This document shows, piece after piece, positions 18,598 to 26,985 of a stretch of 64,000 nucleotides of DNA (the first letter of the stretch is position 1; every line of letters starts with the position of its first letter). Source of the stretch: an uncultured Flavobacteriales bacterium (GTDB lineage Bacteria > Bacteroidota > Bacteroidia > Flavobacteriales_D > Parvicellaceae); contig CAJWDP010000008.1 in the NCBI GenBank assembly GCA_913030835.1, positions 29,523 through 93,522 of the forward strand, written 5' to 3'. The notes under the pieces were generated by a model. The model did no database searches. It was not told the origin of the DNA and saw only the letters and a program-made list of their open reading frames with translations. Position numbers and translations under genes: made by a program.

Positions 18598-21030
18598 ATG
18601 AAAAAATTCTTTTTGTTGTTATTCGTCGCATTTGCATCTGTAGCAAATTGCCAACATTCTCACCTTTGCAAACATGGACAGCTTCAAAATAATTTAGTTT
18701 GGTCTCCAAAAAGCAGCGAAAACGACAATAAACGGAGTGATACAATTAACATAATAAACTACTCCGTTTACCTCGATTTTTCTAACGCCAGTGCACAAGA
18801 GATTCAAGGAAATTGTGCTATCACTTTTCACCCAAAACAAAACAACATCTCTCATATTAATCTGGATCTTTTGGAGTTGAGCATAGACTCAATTACACAG
18901 AATGACACGTTAATAACATACTCTTACAACGATACACTTATTCAAGCAAGCTTGCTGTCAGTCCTAAATACTATCGATACAGCAACGGTGGTAGTGCACT
19001 ACCATGGGTCGCCTCAACAAGATGCATCCGGTTGGGGTGGGTTTTATTTTCAGGGAAGTTATGCATACAATCTCGGTGTTGGCTTCTCTGCTGACCCGCA
19101 CAATTATGGCAGAGTTTGGCACCCTTGCTTCGACAATTTCAAAGAACGAGCCACTTACAATTTTGAGATATTGACTACCAATGGAAACACATCGTACTGT
19201 AACGGCCAGCTAATCAGCGACCTAGTTTCAGGAGATACTTTGATCCGCTCGTGGGAAATTACCTCGCCTATTCCCTCCTACTTAGCAAATGTCGCTGTAG
19301 GACCGTATACACATGCCCGGATGGATCACATCAGCGCTCTTTCAGGTTTAACCATTCCTGTTTGGTTGATCTCTTCTCCGTCAGACACCTCATCATTTAC
19401 CAATGCTTTTCAAAACCTCGACGACGCGATAGACATTTATGAGTCTGAATTTGGCCTCTACAAATGGAGCAAAGTGGGTTTTGTGGCCGTCCCTTTCAGC
19501 TCCGGGGCAATGGAACACTCTACGAACATCTGTTACCCAAAGGCAGTATTGGGTTCAGGTATTGCTTACGAAACACTCATGGCTCATGAATTGTCTCATC
19601 AGTGGTGGGGAAACTACGTCACCACCGAATCTGAAAATGAAATGTGGATCAACGAGGGGATGGCAGTGTACTGCGAACACCTTTTTCTAGAAGGGAAATA
19701 TGGTTATACCACCTACATAAACAATGTGAAAAGCAATCACAAAAACGTGTTACTGAATGCCCATATAAACGATGATGGCCATTACGCACTGGCGAATGTG
19801 CCGCATTTGCATACATACGGAGATCATTCCTATAAAAAGGGCGCAGATGTGATGCACACATTACGGTCAGTCATGGGAGATTCCAACTTTTTTGCTGGAT
19901 TGAAATCGATCCAGCTCAATCGAGCCCATAGAACAATTAATTCATTAGAATTCAGAGATGAACTGAATGCTTCTTCAACGGTCGATGTCACAGATTTTTT
20001 TAATGATTGGATCATGAATCCCGGCTTTCCACAATTCTCAATAGACTCATTTTCCGTTAGTCCAAATGGGTCCGACTTCGATGTTACCGTATATACGAAA
20101 CAACGGTTACGCGCTGCTCCAAGCTATTATAACAGTGTTCCTTTTCAAATTACATTGCTGGACGACAACTGGGCCAAAGCATCGAAGTCCATCCTGCTCA
20201 GTGGTATAGTGGATACCGTCACGATCACAATACCATTTCATCCTACCGTTGCCTTTCTAAACGAAAACGATAAAATCAACCAGGCCACAACCGGAGAAAA
20301 CAGTGTTTTTTATTCTGTTTCCAATTTGGACCTGAATTACTCTGAAATACGATTATTTGTTGATCAACTGGATGATTCTGTATTTCTGCGGTCGGAGCAC
20401 AACTATGTTGCTCCGGACGGATTCATCGATCCAAGTGGTTGGAATGCTCAATACAAGCTGAGCGAAGAGCGGTATTGGACCATTCATGGAATTTTCGGCA
20501 ACAACTTTCGAGGTAAAATGCGGGTATTCTACAAAGGGCAATCACCCGGAGCATTGGATTACGAACTGTTCAATGATGGAGGGACAGGAATTTTTCATGA
20601 GGACAGTATTCGTCTATTCTATAGAAGTGGAGCTGGAGAGGAATGGACTGTTTTACCCAACTGCACGGTTCAACCGGCGGGAAATCCTCTCGATGGATAT
20701 GGGTACATAAATACAGATACGCTTTTGCCCGGTGACTACACATTCGGGTGGATATCTGGTCCTGTTGGCCTAAACGATCAGATTGATAAGAAAGAATACC
20801 GTATATATCCAAATCCTACCAAAAACGTCTTATGGATTGACCTTAGAGATTTCGAAAGCTCTAATTACACACTCACAATCAACGACTTGAACGGAAAAAT
20901 GGTACAATCGGAGTCCAGCTGTTCATCCATTTCATTACTCGATTTGAGCCGTATCAAACCCGGAGTATACATTCTGTCTGTAATGGATCAAAGCAAATTT
21001 ATTCTGTCTGAAAAGATAATTGTTCATTGA
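18598..21030 (+). CDS. Secreted M1-family metallopeptidase with T9SS sorting domain
   Basis: An 810-residue exported zinc aminopeptidase-like enzyme. ATG at 18598 gives a good signal peptide (MKKFFLLLFVAFASVANC); an in-frame TTG 21 bp upstream is not needed. The M1 beta domain is followed by the exopeptidase motif GAMEH (303-307), then the zinc site HELSHQWWG (His330, Glu331, His334) with the third ligand Glu353 in WINEG. All catalytic residues are present. The C terminus carries a T9SS type A tail (YRIYPNPTKNVLWIDL, then INDLNGKMV and GVYILSV). It should therefore act outside the cell or on its surface, degrading peptides for nutrition. Confidence 0.92.
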   Translation: MKKFFLLLFVAFASVANCQHSHLCKHGQLQNNLVWSPKSSENDNKRSDTINIINYSVYLDFSNASAQEIQGNCAITFHPKQNNISHINLDLLELSIDSITQNDTLITYSYNDTLIQASLLSVLNTIDTATVVVHYHGSPQQDASGWGGFYFQGSYAYNLGVGFSADPHNYGRVWHPCFDNFKERATYNFEILTTNGNTSYCNGQLISDLVSGDTLIRSWEITSPIPSYLANVAVGPYTHARMDHISALSGLTIPVWLISSPSDTSSFTNAFQNLDDAIDIYESEFGLYKWSKVGFVAVPFSSGAMEHSTNICYPKAVLGSGIAYETLMAHELSHQWWGNYVTTESENEMWINEGMAVYCEHLFLEGKYGYTTYINNVKSNHKNVLLNAHINDDGHYALANVPHLHTYGDHSYKKGADVMHTLRSVMGDSNFFAGLKSIQLNRAHRTINSLEFRDELNASSTVDVTDFFNDWIMNPGFPQFSIDSFSVSPNGSDFDVTVYTKQRLRAAPSYYNSVPFQITLLDDNWAKASKSILLSGIVDTVTITIPFHPTVAFLNENDKINQATTGENSVFYSVSNLDLNYSEIRLFVDQLDDSVFLRSEHNYVAPDGFIDPSGWNAQYKLSEERYWTIHGIFGNNFRGKMRVFYKGQSPGALDYELFNDGGTGIFHEDSIRLFYRSGAGEEWTVLPNCTVQPAGNPLDGYGYINTDTLLPGDYTFGWISGPVGLNDQIDKKEYRIYPNPTKNVLWIDLRDFESSNYTLTINDLNGKMVQSESSCSSISLLDLSRIKPGVYILSVMDQSKFILSEKIIVH

Positions 21031-21066
21031 ATCGTCTATATTTATACAACTGTAAAAACAAAAAAC

Positions 21067-21408
21067 ATGGAAAATAACGAAAACCAACCTGCTGCTGCAG
21101 AACCTACTCAAGCAGCTGCTTCTGCACCTGCTGCAACTGTTAAAGAAAAGCCGCCCAAGGCTGTAATCGGAATGATTTTTGGGATTGCTTCAATCGTTTT
21201 CTGCTATTTGGGGGCTCTTAGCTTAGTCCTTGGTCTATTAGCTGTGATCTGGCATGGGAAAGCGAAGAAAGTCTACTTGACAGATGAGGCAAAATACAAA
21301 TCAGGATATACGCTTGCAAAAGTGGGCAACATAACGGGCTGGATAGGAATGCCGTTAAGCTTTATCTACTTCATATTTTGGGTTATGTGGGTTATTGCCA
21401 TCTCATAA
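21067..21408 (+). CDS. Small two-helix membrane protein (DUF4190-like), paralogue 1
   Basis: A 113-residue protein with an Ala/Pro/Gln/Glu-rich cytoplasmic N terminus (~35 residues), then two hydrophobic helices (about 38-62 and 92-112) joined by a polar loop. The pattern 'AVIGMIFGIASIVFCYLGALSLVLGLLAVIWHGKAKK' split around a Gly-rich turn is typical of DUF4190-like small membrane proteins. Two related genes follow directly. Function unknown. The gene ends at its own terminator. Confidence 0.7.
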   Translation: MENNENQPAAAEPTQAAASAPAATVKEKPPKAVIGMIFGIASIVFCYLGALSLVLGLLAVIWHGKAKKVYLTDEAKYKSGYTLAKVGNITGWIGMPLSFIYFIFWVMWVIAIS

Positions 21409-21437
21409 CAAACAATTGCAATCGAATATTTTAGTTT

Positions 21438-21472
21438 AGGTGATTCTTACGAGTAGGAATCACCTATTTATT
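21438..21472 (+). terminator. Terminator after the first small membrane protein
   Basis: A perfect 9-bp stem (AGGTGATTC at 21438-21446, GAATCACCT at 21457-21465) with a 10-nt loop is followed by ATTTATTT. It separates paralogue 1 from paralogues 2 and 3. Confidence 0.6.
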
Positions 21473-21504
21473 TCCAACCCTTAACAACAAAAAAAGACAC
21501 TAGC

Positions 21505-21891
21505 ATGGAATCAACAAACGAATTAGGAGCTAACCAGGGAGCCCCCGTAAGACCTGGAAAAACTCCAAACGCTTTAAATTGTATGATCTATGGCATTGTT
21601 TCGGCTTCAACAGCGTTCTTTGTCATCCCGGGAATAATATTTGCCATATTGGCATTTGCCAAAAGAAAGAAGGACCATCCTACCGTATTGGCAAATCCCG
21701 GAATGTACAAAGCTTCGGAGATTCATATGAAAGTGGGCTTTGGCCTAGCTTGGTTGGGAATCGGACTAAGTGGATTTTTCATAACCTATTTTGCATTGAT
21801 CATCTCCCTGCTCTCATATGGAGCTAATTCATATGAGTACTACGATTATGACTATGACTCATATGACTACTATGACGATTACGACTACTAA
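21505..21891 (+). CDS. Small two-helix membrane protein with Tyr/Asp-rich tail, paralogue 2
   Basis: A 128-residue protein with the same plan as its neighbours: a short polar N terminus ending in GKTPNALNCMIYGIVS, one helix, a basic loop (AKRKKDHPTV), an amphipathic stretch and a second helix. It differs in its C-terminal tail, ~22 residues composed almost only of Tyr, Asp and Ser (YDYDYDSYDYYDDYDY at the end). The tail would be strongly acidic and aromatic. Function unknown; paralogy with the flanking genes is inferred from layout and the shared 'P.A...MiyGIvS' entry into helix 1. Confidence 0.7.
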   Translation: MESTNELGANQGAPVRPGKTPNALNCMIYGIVSASTAFFVIPGIIFAILAFAKRKKDHPTVLANPGMYKASEIHMKVGFGLAWLGIGLSGFFITYFALIISLLSYGANSYEYYDYDYDSYDYYDDYDY

Positions 21892-21911
21892 TAAATAGTA
21901 GCTACTTTGAT

Positions 21912-22253
21912 ATGGAAGATTCTTTTGAAACACTCGATCGGCACATTAAACAAGAACATACGCCGCAGCCAAAAAAACCTTTAACACCGAACGCGATCAA
22001 AGGAATGGTATTTGGTATAGTTTCCATTGTTAGCTCAGGATTTATCGTAACGGGAATTGTCTTTTCCATTATGTCTTTTAGCTACAGCGCCAGGGATATG
22101 CCTTTGGTAAAATCTGATCCTGTTACCTACCGTTCCTCAGGATCAATGCTCAAAGCAGGACGTATTTGTGCAGCAATAGGCTTACCTCTCTCCTTACTGT
22201 ATATACTCTATTATGTGTGGGTCTTCTCGTCGGGGTTTTACAGCACGTACTAA
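21912..22253 (+). CDS. Small two-helix membrane protein (DUF4190-like), paralogue 3
   Basis: A 113-residue protein. The N terminus is polar (LDRHIKQEHTPQPKKP), followed by LTPNAIKGMVFGIVSIVSSGFIV as helix 1, a loop with SARDMPLVKSDPVTYRSSGSMLKAG that parallels paralogue 2's DHPTVLANPGMYKASEIHMKVG, and helix 2 near the C terminus. It lies 20 bp after paralogue 2, so these two probably share a transcript. It converges with aroB, leaving 4 bp between the stops. Function unknown. Confidence 0.7.
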   Translation: MEDSFETLDRHIKQEHTPQPKKPLTPNAIKGMVFGIVSIVSSGFIVTGIVFSIMSFSYSARDMPLVKSDPVTYRSSGSMLKAGRICAAIGLPLSLLYILYYVWVFSSGFYSTY

Positions 22254-22257
22254 AAGT

Positions 22258-23340
22258 CTATGACTTCCTATCCATGCTAAGGCATTTTTTTAACGAATCC
22301 AGAATTTGTTCCTCTGAAGCTGTTTGATCGATCAGACAAGATCCAATTTCTTGAAGAAACGTAAAATTAATTTGGCCGTTTCTATTCTTCTTATCGTTCT
22401 TCATATTCTTCACAATTGCCTGTAACTCCATGGGCTCAATATCAGGTATTGTATACGAACCCAACACCATGTTTTCAACATGGTTGTAACAATTTTCAGA
22501 AGTGACCCCCAGACAGTATCCTAAATCCGCTTCCACCACCATGCCTAACGCCACGGCCTCGCCATGTAATAATGGAACTTTTGAGCTAATGAAATGCGTC
22601 TCTAATGCATGACCCACTGTATGGCCAAAATTGAGCTTTTTTCTATCGTTCCTATCCTCAAAATCTGCCAGAACCAATTGATTTTTGAGTTCGACAGATC
22701 TTTGCACCAATGATTTTACATGCGGCAAGTCGCCAAAAGTACTTTTTATCGTTTGATTCCAATAGTCTCGATCCAACGCAGCGCCATGCTTTAATACTTC
22801 TGCAAAACCACATTTCAGTTGAATATCCGGCAGGCTGTCTAAAAAATCCACATCCACGACTACGAGATCCGGAGTTGCAAAATTTCCAATTAAGTTCTTT
22901 AATCCTGCAAGATCCACTCCCACTTTTCCCCCAATTGATGCGTCAACCATCGCCAGCAGCGAGGTCGGAACCTGGATAAATGAAACTCCACGCTTGAAAG
23001 TACTGGCAATAAAACCACCCAAATCCGTTATTACTCCACCACCCAGATTAATTATAACATCATTTCTGGATACACGAAGTTCCTTCAATCGATTCCAAAC
23101 CTGAATACAAACCTCAATGTTTTTGTTTTCTTCTCCACTGTCGAGCTGAATGATGTCTGCCGAATTCAACTTTGAATCTGCTCTGATGATTTTTGGCCAA
23201 CAGTATTTGAAGGTATTCTCATCCGCTATCACAATGGGCCTTTTGTCCGGATGCCTTTGAAAATATTCGGCTAATATTAATTGAGCATTACCAAAAACAA
23301 CATCGTGACCTACCGAGGTTAAAACCAAGCGTTCTTCCAT
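22258..23340 (-). CDS. aroB: 3-dehydroquinate synthase
   Basis: This enzyme cyclises DAHP to 3-dehydroquinate, step two of the shikimate pathway, using NAD and a divalent metal. The 360-residue length is normal. The NAD-binding segment INLGGGVITDLGGFIAS (97-113) is canonical, as are PTSLLAMVDASIGGKVGVD (125-143) and FATPDLVVVD. The metal ligands are Glu181 (GFAEVLKHG), His240 (NFGHTVGHALE) and His259 (LLHGEAV). It is a single gene, divergent from proline dehydrogenase with a 75-bp intergenic region. Confidence 0.96.
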   Translation of the reverse strand: MEERLVLTSVGHDVVFGNAQLILAEYFQRHPDKRPIVIADENTFKYCWPKIIRADSKLNSADIIQLDSGEENKNIEVCIQVWNRLKELRVSRNDVIINLGGGVITDLGGFIASTFKRGVSFIQVPTSLLAMVDASIGGKVGVDLAGLKNLIGNFATPDLVVVDVDFLDSLPDIQLKCGFAEVLKHGAALDRDYWNQTIKSTFGDLPHVKSLVQRSVELKNQLVLADFEDRNDRKKLNFGHTVGHALETHFISSKVPLLHGEAVALGMVVEADLGYCLGVTSENCYNHVENMVLGSYTIPDIEPMELQAIVKNMKNDKKNRNGQINFTFLQEIGSCLIDQTASEEQILDSLKKCLSMDRKS

Positions 23341-23400
23341 ATGGCAAAGTAAGTAAGAAAGGAAGAAATAGAGAAGAATATTTACAATTGACTGAATAAT

Positions 23401-23408
23401 TATATTTG
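23401..23408 (+). promoter_or_regulatory. -7 element before proline dehydrogenase
   Basis: TATATTTG fits TAnnTTTG exactly and ends 7 nt before the ATG at 23416. No clear -33 TTTG was found at the usual distance. Confidence 0.45.
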
Positions 23409-23415
23409 TTCCCTC

Positions 23416-24582
23416 ATGGTGTCATTTGACAATACAGAAATAGCATTCAGAAGCAAGACAAATGCAGAGCTGAACAGAGCTTATAAGCTGTACAAAATTG
23501 TAAGCAACCGAACAATTGTCTCTTTTGGGAAATGGGCGACTAACGTTGCACTCACCGTTAAATTCCCGATCAGACGCGCTGTAAAAGCTACCATTTTCAA
23601 ACAATTTTGCGGAGGCGAAACCATTGCCGAGTGCAACCAAACTATTCAACAGCTTTGGGAGTATGGAATTGGAACCATTTTGGACTACTCGGTTGAGGGT
23701 AAAATTGGCGAATCCAATTTTGAAGCGACATGCAAAGAGATTTTGAAAACCATCGAACGGTCAAATCAAGAAAAAGCCATCCCATTCAGTGTATTTAAAG
23801 TTACAGGGCTTGCACCTTTCTCACTTCTGGAGAAAATAAGCAAAGGTGACAAATTATCAGACGAGGAAGAAGTAAGTCGATTAGCACTCTACGACCGTGT
23901 GGATCGAATTTGTCATGCCGCATCTGAAGCAAAGACACCGGTGTTCATTGACGCGGAAGAATCCTGGATTCAACAAAGTATTGATGACCTCAGCCTTGAA
24001 ATGATGGTGAAATACAACAAAGATTTTGCTGTAGTATACAACACTATTCAGCTCTATCGGTGGGATCGTTTGGAATACATTAAGCTGCTAAATGAACGTG
24101 CAGAGAAAGACTCTTTCGTCCTTGGACTAAAGCTGGTTCGAGGAGCCTATATGGAGAAAGAAAGAGACAGGGCAACACTCAACAACTATCGCTCTCCCAT
24201 ACAGGAAAGCAAAGAGCAAACCGATAAGGATTACGACCTTGCTCTGGAATACTGCGTACTCAATATTGAACGAATTTCCATCTGTGCCGGCACACACAAC
24301 GAAAAAAGCTCCTTGTTGCTGACCGAGCTGATGAGTAAACACCGAATTGAAAAAAATGATCCAAGGATTTGTTTTGCTCAACTTCTTGGCATGAGCGACC
24401 ACATCAGCTACAACTTGTCAAACGTAGGATATAATGTGGCAAAATACGTTCCTTACGGACCGGTAGATGAGGTCTTACCTTACCTCTTGCGCAGGGCAGA
24501 TGAAAACACTTCGGTAGCAGGACAAACAACGAGAGAGCTCTCTTTGATAATCAAAGAACGAAAAAGAAGGAAATCGATTTAG
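23416..24582 (+). CDS. Proline dehydrogenase (PRODH domain)
   Basis: An FAD-dependent enzyme that oxidises proline to pyrroline-5-carboxylate, feeding electrons to the respiratory chain. It is a monofunctional 388-residue TIM-barrel protein, as in Bacteroidetes and eukaryotes, not a PutA fusion. Recognisable segments are FIDAEESWIQQSIDDL (substrate/FAD strand), LKLVRGAYMEKERDRA, GTHNEKS, CFAQLLGMSDHISYNL, and the C-terminal substrate motif YVPYGPVDEVLPYLLRRADEN with the Arg pair that binds proline carboxylate. No P5C dehydrogenase (putA2/rocA) lies nearby. The stop overlaps the convergent neighbour by 4 bp. Confidence 0.93.
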   Translation: MVSFDNTEIAFRSKTNAELNRAYKLYKIVSNRTIVSFGKWATNVALTVKFPIRRAVKATIFKQFCGGETIAECNQTIQQLWEYGIGTILDYSVEGKIGESNFEATCKEILKTIERSNQEKAIPFSVFKVTGLAPFSLLEKISKGDKLSDEEEVSRLALYDRVDRICHAASEAKTPVFIDAEESWIQQSIDDLSLEMMVKYNKDFAVVYNTIQLYRWDRLEYIKLLNERAEKDSFVLGLKLVRGAYMEKERDRATLNNYRSPIQESKEQTDKDYDLALEYCVLNIERISICAGTHNEKSSLLLTELMSKHRIEKNDPRICFAQLLGMSDHISYNLSNVGYNVAKYVPYGPVDEVLPYLLRRADENTSVAGQTTRELSLIIKERKRRKSI

Positions 24583-25283
24583 TTACAATCACATGAGGAT
24601 GTGCCGTCCTTTTCCGTGATTTCAAGAATTCTTGTCTTAAACCCTTCCTCAACCAGAAAATACAGCGTATCAGTAAGATTCAGATTGAATTTTATTGTAT
24701 ACACTGGATTAGGATCCCTTCGGGGGAAGCTGCGTTCATGAACTACGGTTCCATTTTGCAACACATTGCTTGCAAACAAACTATCTATTCCTACACAATT
24801 GAATTGACATTCATTACTGGATGTCAGAGAGAATCCATTCTTCCTCAACCGTTCAAGAATCATATCATTCGGTTCGTACAACACTTGCTTGGATTCGTTG
24901 GAGAAATCACTACAAGCACAACGGGTATCGTAACCATGAAATTGAATCACTTCAGATAGTGAATCGGTCATATCTACTAAAAATGAAACCTTGAGCTCAT
25001 CGTATTGAACCACATACTCTTTTCGCAAACCTGAAGTTTGACTTTCCGAAAATGACACCTCCCCATAGTTGAGCAAATTGTATACATCTTCTTTTCCAAG
25101 TCCATAACATTCCATTCGGCAAAGGGTGCTATCAGAAATTCTGATTTGATTTTCCGCAATAAAACTCTTTACACGGTTTCCGGGAAGCCATTCGCATGAT
25201 CTTGGACCAAGCATGAAATAGGATGCGATCAATCCCATCAAAACACCAACAAGATAAACCCTTAGCCTTCTTCCGATCTTCAT
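24579..25283 (-). CDS. Membrane-anchored protein with two DUF4258-like repeats
   Basis: A 234-residue protein with one N-terminal hydrophobic helix (YLVGVLMGLIASYFML) followed by GPRSCEWLPGNRVK, a conserved entry in a Bacteroidetes family of unknown function. The rest is an internal duplication: repeat 1 (~40-125) and repeat 2 (~140-233) each run 'helix - C..eC.g....v.nvL..G.v....s..r......Y.v.........l.DsL..v......t.......C.C'. Each repeat contributes paired cysteines near its start and a CxC at its end (CACS and CDCN). The fold resembles DUF4258, but the Cys pattern is unusual. It overlaps the PRODH stop by 4 bp and precedes nothing on its strand. Confidence 0.7.
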   Translation of the reverse strand: MKIGRRLRVYLVGVLMGLIASYFMLGPRSCEWLPGNRVKSFIAENQIRISDSTLCRMECYGLGKEDVYNLLNYGEVSFSESQTSGLRKEYVVQYDELKVSFLVDMTDSLSEVIQFHGYDTRCACSDFSNESKQVLYEPNDMILERLRKNGFSLTSSNECQFNCVGIDSLFASNVLQNGTVVHERSFPRRDPNPVYTIKFNLNLTDTLYFLVEEGFKTRILEITEKDGTSSCDCN

Positions 25284-25360
25284 GCGACGAAATTAGTCAA
25301 TATAGCGGCAACACTAAAGGGGTTCAATAAAATAATTGCTATTGGAAAGTACTCAACGGT

Positions 25361-26578
25361 CTAAATGGCAGCCATGAGTAGATTTAGGTCTTTATAGGAC
25401 AATCCGAACGTCTCACCCAAATAAGACGAAGTTAATGTTCCTTTGTACATGTAAACTCCATGTCTGAACCCGGCATTGTCATGTATGATTTTGTCCATTC
25501 CTCCACCTTCTCCTATATCTATGATCAAAGGTGCAAAAATGTTACTCAACGCAAAAGAAGCTGTTCTAGGAACACTGGATGCGATATTGGGAACACAGTA
25601 ATGAATTATTCCATATTCCTTATACGTGGGAGCTTCATGCGAAGTAACCCTAGAAGTTTCAAAGCAACCACCCTGGTCAATACTAATGTCGACAATTACG
25701 GACCCTTCTTTCATGTCCTTTACCATTTCTTCACTGACCACCAGTGGAGTTCTTCCGGCTTGTGCTCGTAATGCGCCTATTGCGACATCAGCTCTTCTCA
25801 AGGCTTTCGCCAGAACTTTCGGAGTGATCACAGAGGTATAAATTCTCTGGCCCAATGAATTTTGAAGTCTCCTTATCTTGTAGGTAGAATTATCAAAAAC
25901 CTTGACTACTGCTCCTAAACCAAGTGCTGCTCTAGCCGCAGACTCCGCAACCGTTCCTGCTCCTACGATGACCACCTCAGCCGGCGCAATACCCGCAACC
26001 CCACCAAGCATCATACCCCGTCCCATTTCCTCACTCAGGTATCTTCCCGCAGTTAAAATAGCCGTATTTCCTGCAATCTCACCCATAGATCGAATCACCG
26101 GAAAAATGCCGGAATTGTCTTTCACATAATCCCATGCAATAGCGGTAACTTTTTTCTCCATTAACTTTTTTAGTGTGTTCTTCGGCTGAACAGTCAATTG
26201 TAATGCAGAGAAAAGCGTTTGCTTCATTTGCATCATTGCTATTTCATCATTGGTGGGTGGAGCAACTTTAAAAATAAGGTCTGCCTTGAATACCTCTGCC
26301 CGGTCGTGAACAATTCTCGCCCCGGCCTCACTGTAGTCCGTATCGTTAAAATTTGCTCGAAGGCCGGCTTTTGATTCAATTACCACTGTATGTCCATTGG
26401 CGGCCAATAAACCAACCGCTTCAGGAGCCAGTGCAACTCTGTTTTCATTAAAGGCCGTTTCTTTTGGAATACCGATAAAGAGCTTCTTCGATTTCTTACC
26501 CACCTCTAGCATTTCTTCCTGGGGCATCAATGCTGCTTCTTGAGCAAGAGATTTCAGGGTATCGCCGGATACATTCAT
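25361..26578 (-). CDS. ald: Alanine dehydrogenase
   Basis: An NAD-linked enzyme interconverting L-alanine and pyruvate plus ammonia, in the cytoplasm. It is a 405-residue member of the AlaDH/PNT family. The catalytic domain starts after a ~35-residue N-terminal extension, at FIGIPKETAFNENRVALAP (the substrate-binding Arg and Lys region). The Rossmann motif VVIVGAGTVAESAARAALGLG follows at mid-protein, then GSVIVDISIDQGGCFETS and HYCVPNIASSVPRTAS. The extension and overall length are those of Bacteroidetes 'alanine dehydrogenases'; a role in another amino-acid reaction of this superfamily cannot be excluded. It is the last gene of a porX-tsaE-ald unit, overlapping tsaE by 4 bp. Confidence 0.9.
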   Translation of the reverse strand: MNVSGDTLKSLAQEAALMPQEEMLEVGKKSKKLFIGIPKETAFNENRVALAPEAVGLLAANGHTVVIESKAGLRANFNDTDYSEAGARIVHDRAEVFKADLIFKVAPPTNDEIAMMQMKQTLFSALQLTVQPKNTLKKLMEKKVTAIAWDYVKDNSGIFPVIRSMGEIAGNTAILTAGRYLSEEMGRGMMLGGVAGIAPAEVVIVGAGTVAESAARAALGLGAVVKVFDNSTYKIRRLQNSLGQRIYTSVITPKVLAKALRRADVAIGALRAQAGRTPLVVSEEMVKDMKEGSVIVDISIDQGGCFETSRVTSHEAPTYKEYGIIHYCVPNIASSVPRTASFALSNIFAPLIIDIGEGGGMDKIIHDNAGFRHGVYMYKGTLTSSYLGETFGLSYKDLNLLMAAI

Positions 26579-26985
26579 TTATCTATCGTTATTATGCGGA
26601 TATTTTCCCGTGCTTGAACGATAACCCTTACGTAATTATCCGGCAAAAGTTTCTTGATGTTGTCTGCCCATTCCACAAAGCAGTAGCTCCCACTATACAA
26701 ATAATCCTCCATTCCGATATTTTGTGCCTCAGCTTCAGATTCCAAGCGGTAACAATCGATGTGATAGATCGACCCATAAGACGAAGAATAATATTCATTT
26801 ATAATTGGATAAGTCGGGCTCATCGGCTCATCTGTGACATCAAGCTGGCGACATATTTCTGCAATCAATGTTGTTTTGCCCGCACCCATTGCGCCATCCA
26901 CAACTATCAAGCCTTGAGGCAATTCCTTTATAATTTGAGTGACCTTGGCCTTCAACTCAGACAATTCACCTATTACTATTTCCAT
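26575..26985 (-). CDS. tsaE: tRNA threonylcarbamoyladenosine biosynthesis ATPase TsaE
   Basis: A small P-loop ATPase that works with TsaB and TsaD to make t6A37 in ANN-decoding tRNAs. It is 136 residues, typical for the family. The Walker A motif GAMGAGKTT (31-39) is followed by the family signatures SPTYPIINEY and IYHIDCYRLESEAEAQNIGMEDYL, and the C-terminal CFVEWADNI with the conserved Glu-Trp. It overlaps porX by 1 bp and ald by 4 bp. Confidence 0.94.
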   Translation of the reverse strand: MEIVIGELSELKAKVTQIIKELPQGLIVVDGAMGAGKTTLIAEICRQLDVTDEPMSPTYPIINEYYSSSYGSIYHIDCYRLESEAEAQNIGMEDYLYSGSYCFVEWADNIKKLLPDNYVRVIVQARENIRIITIDK

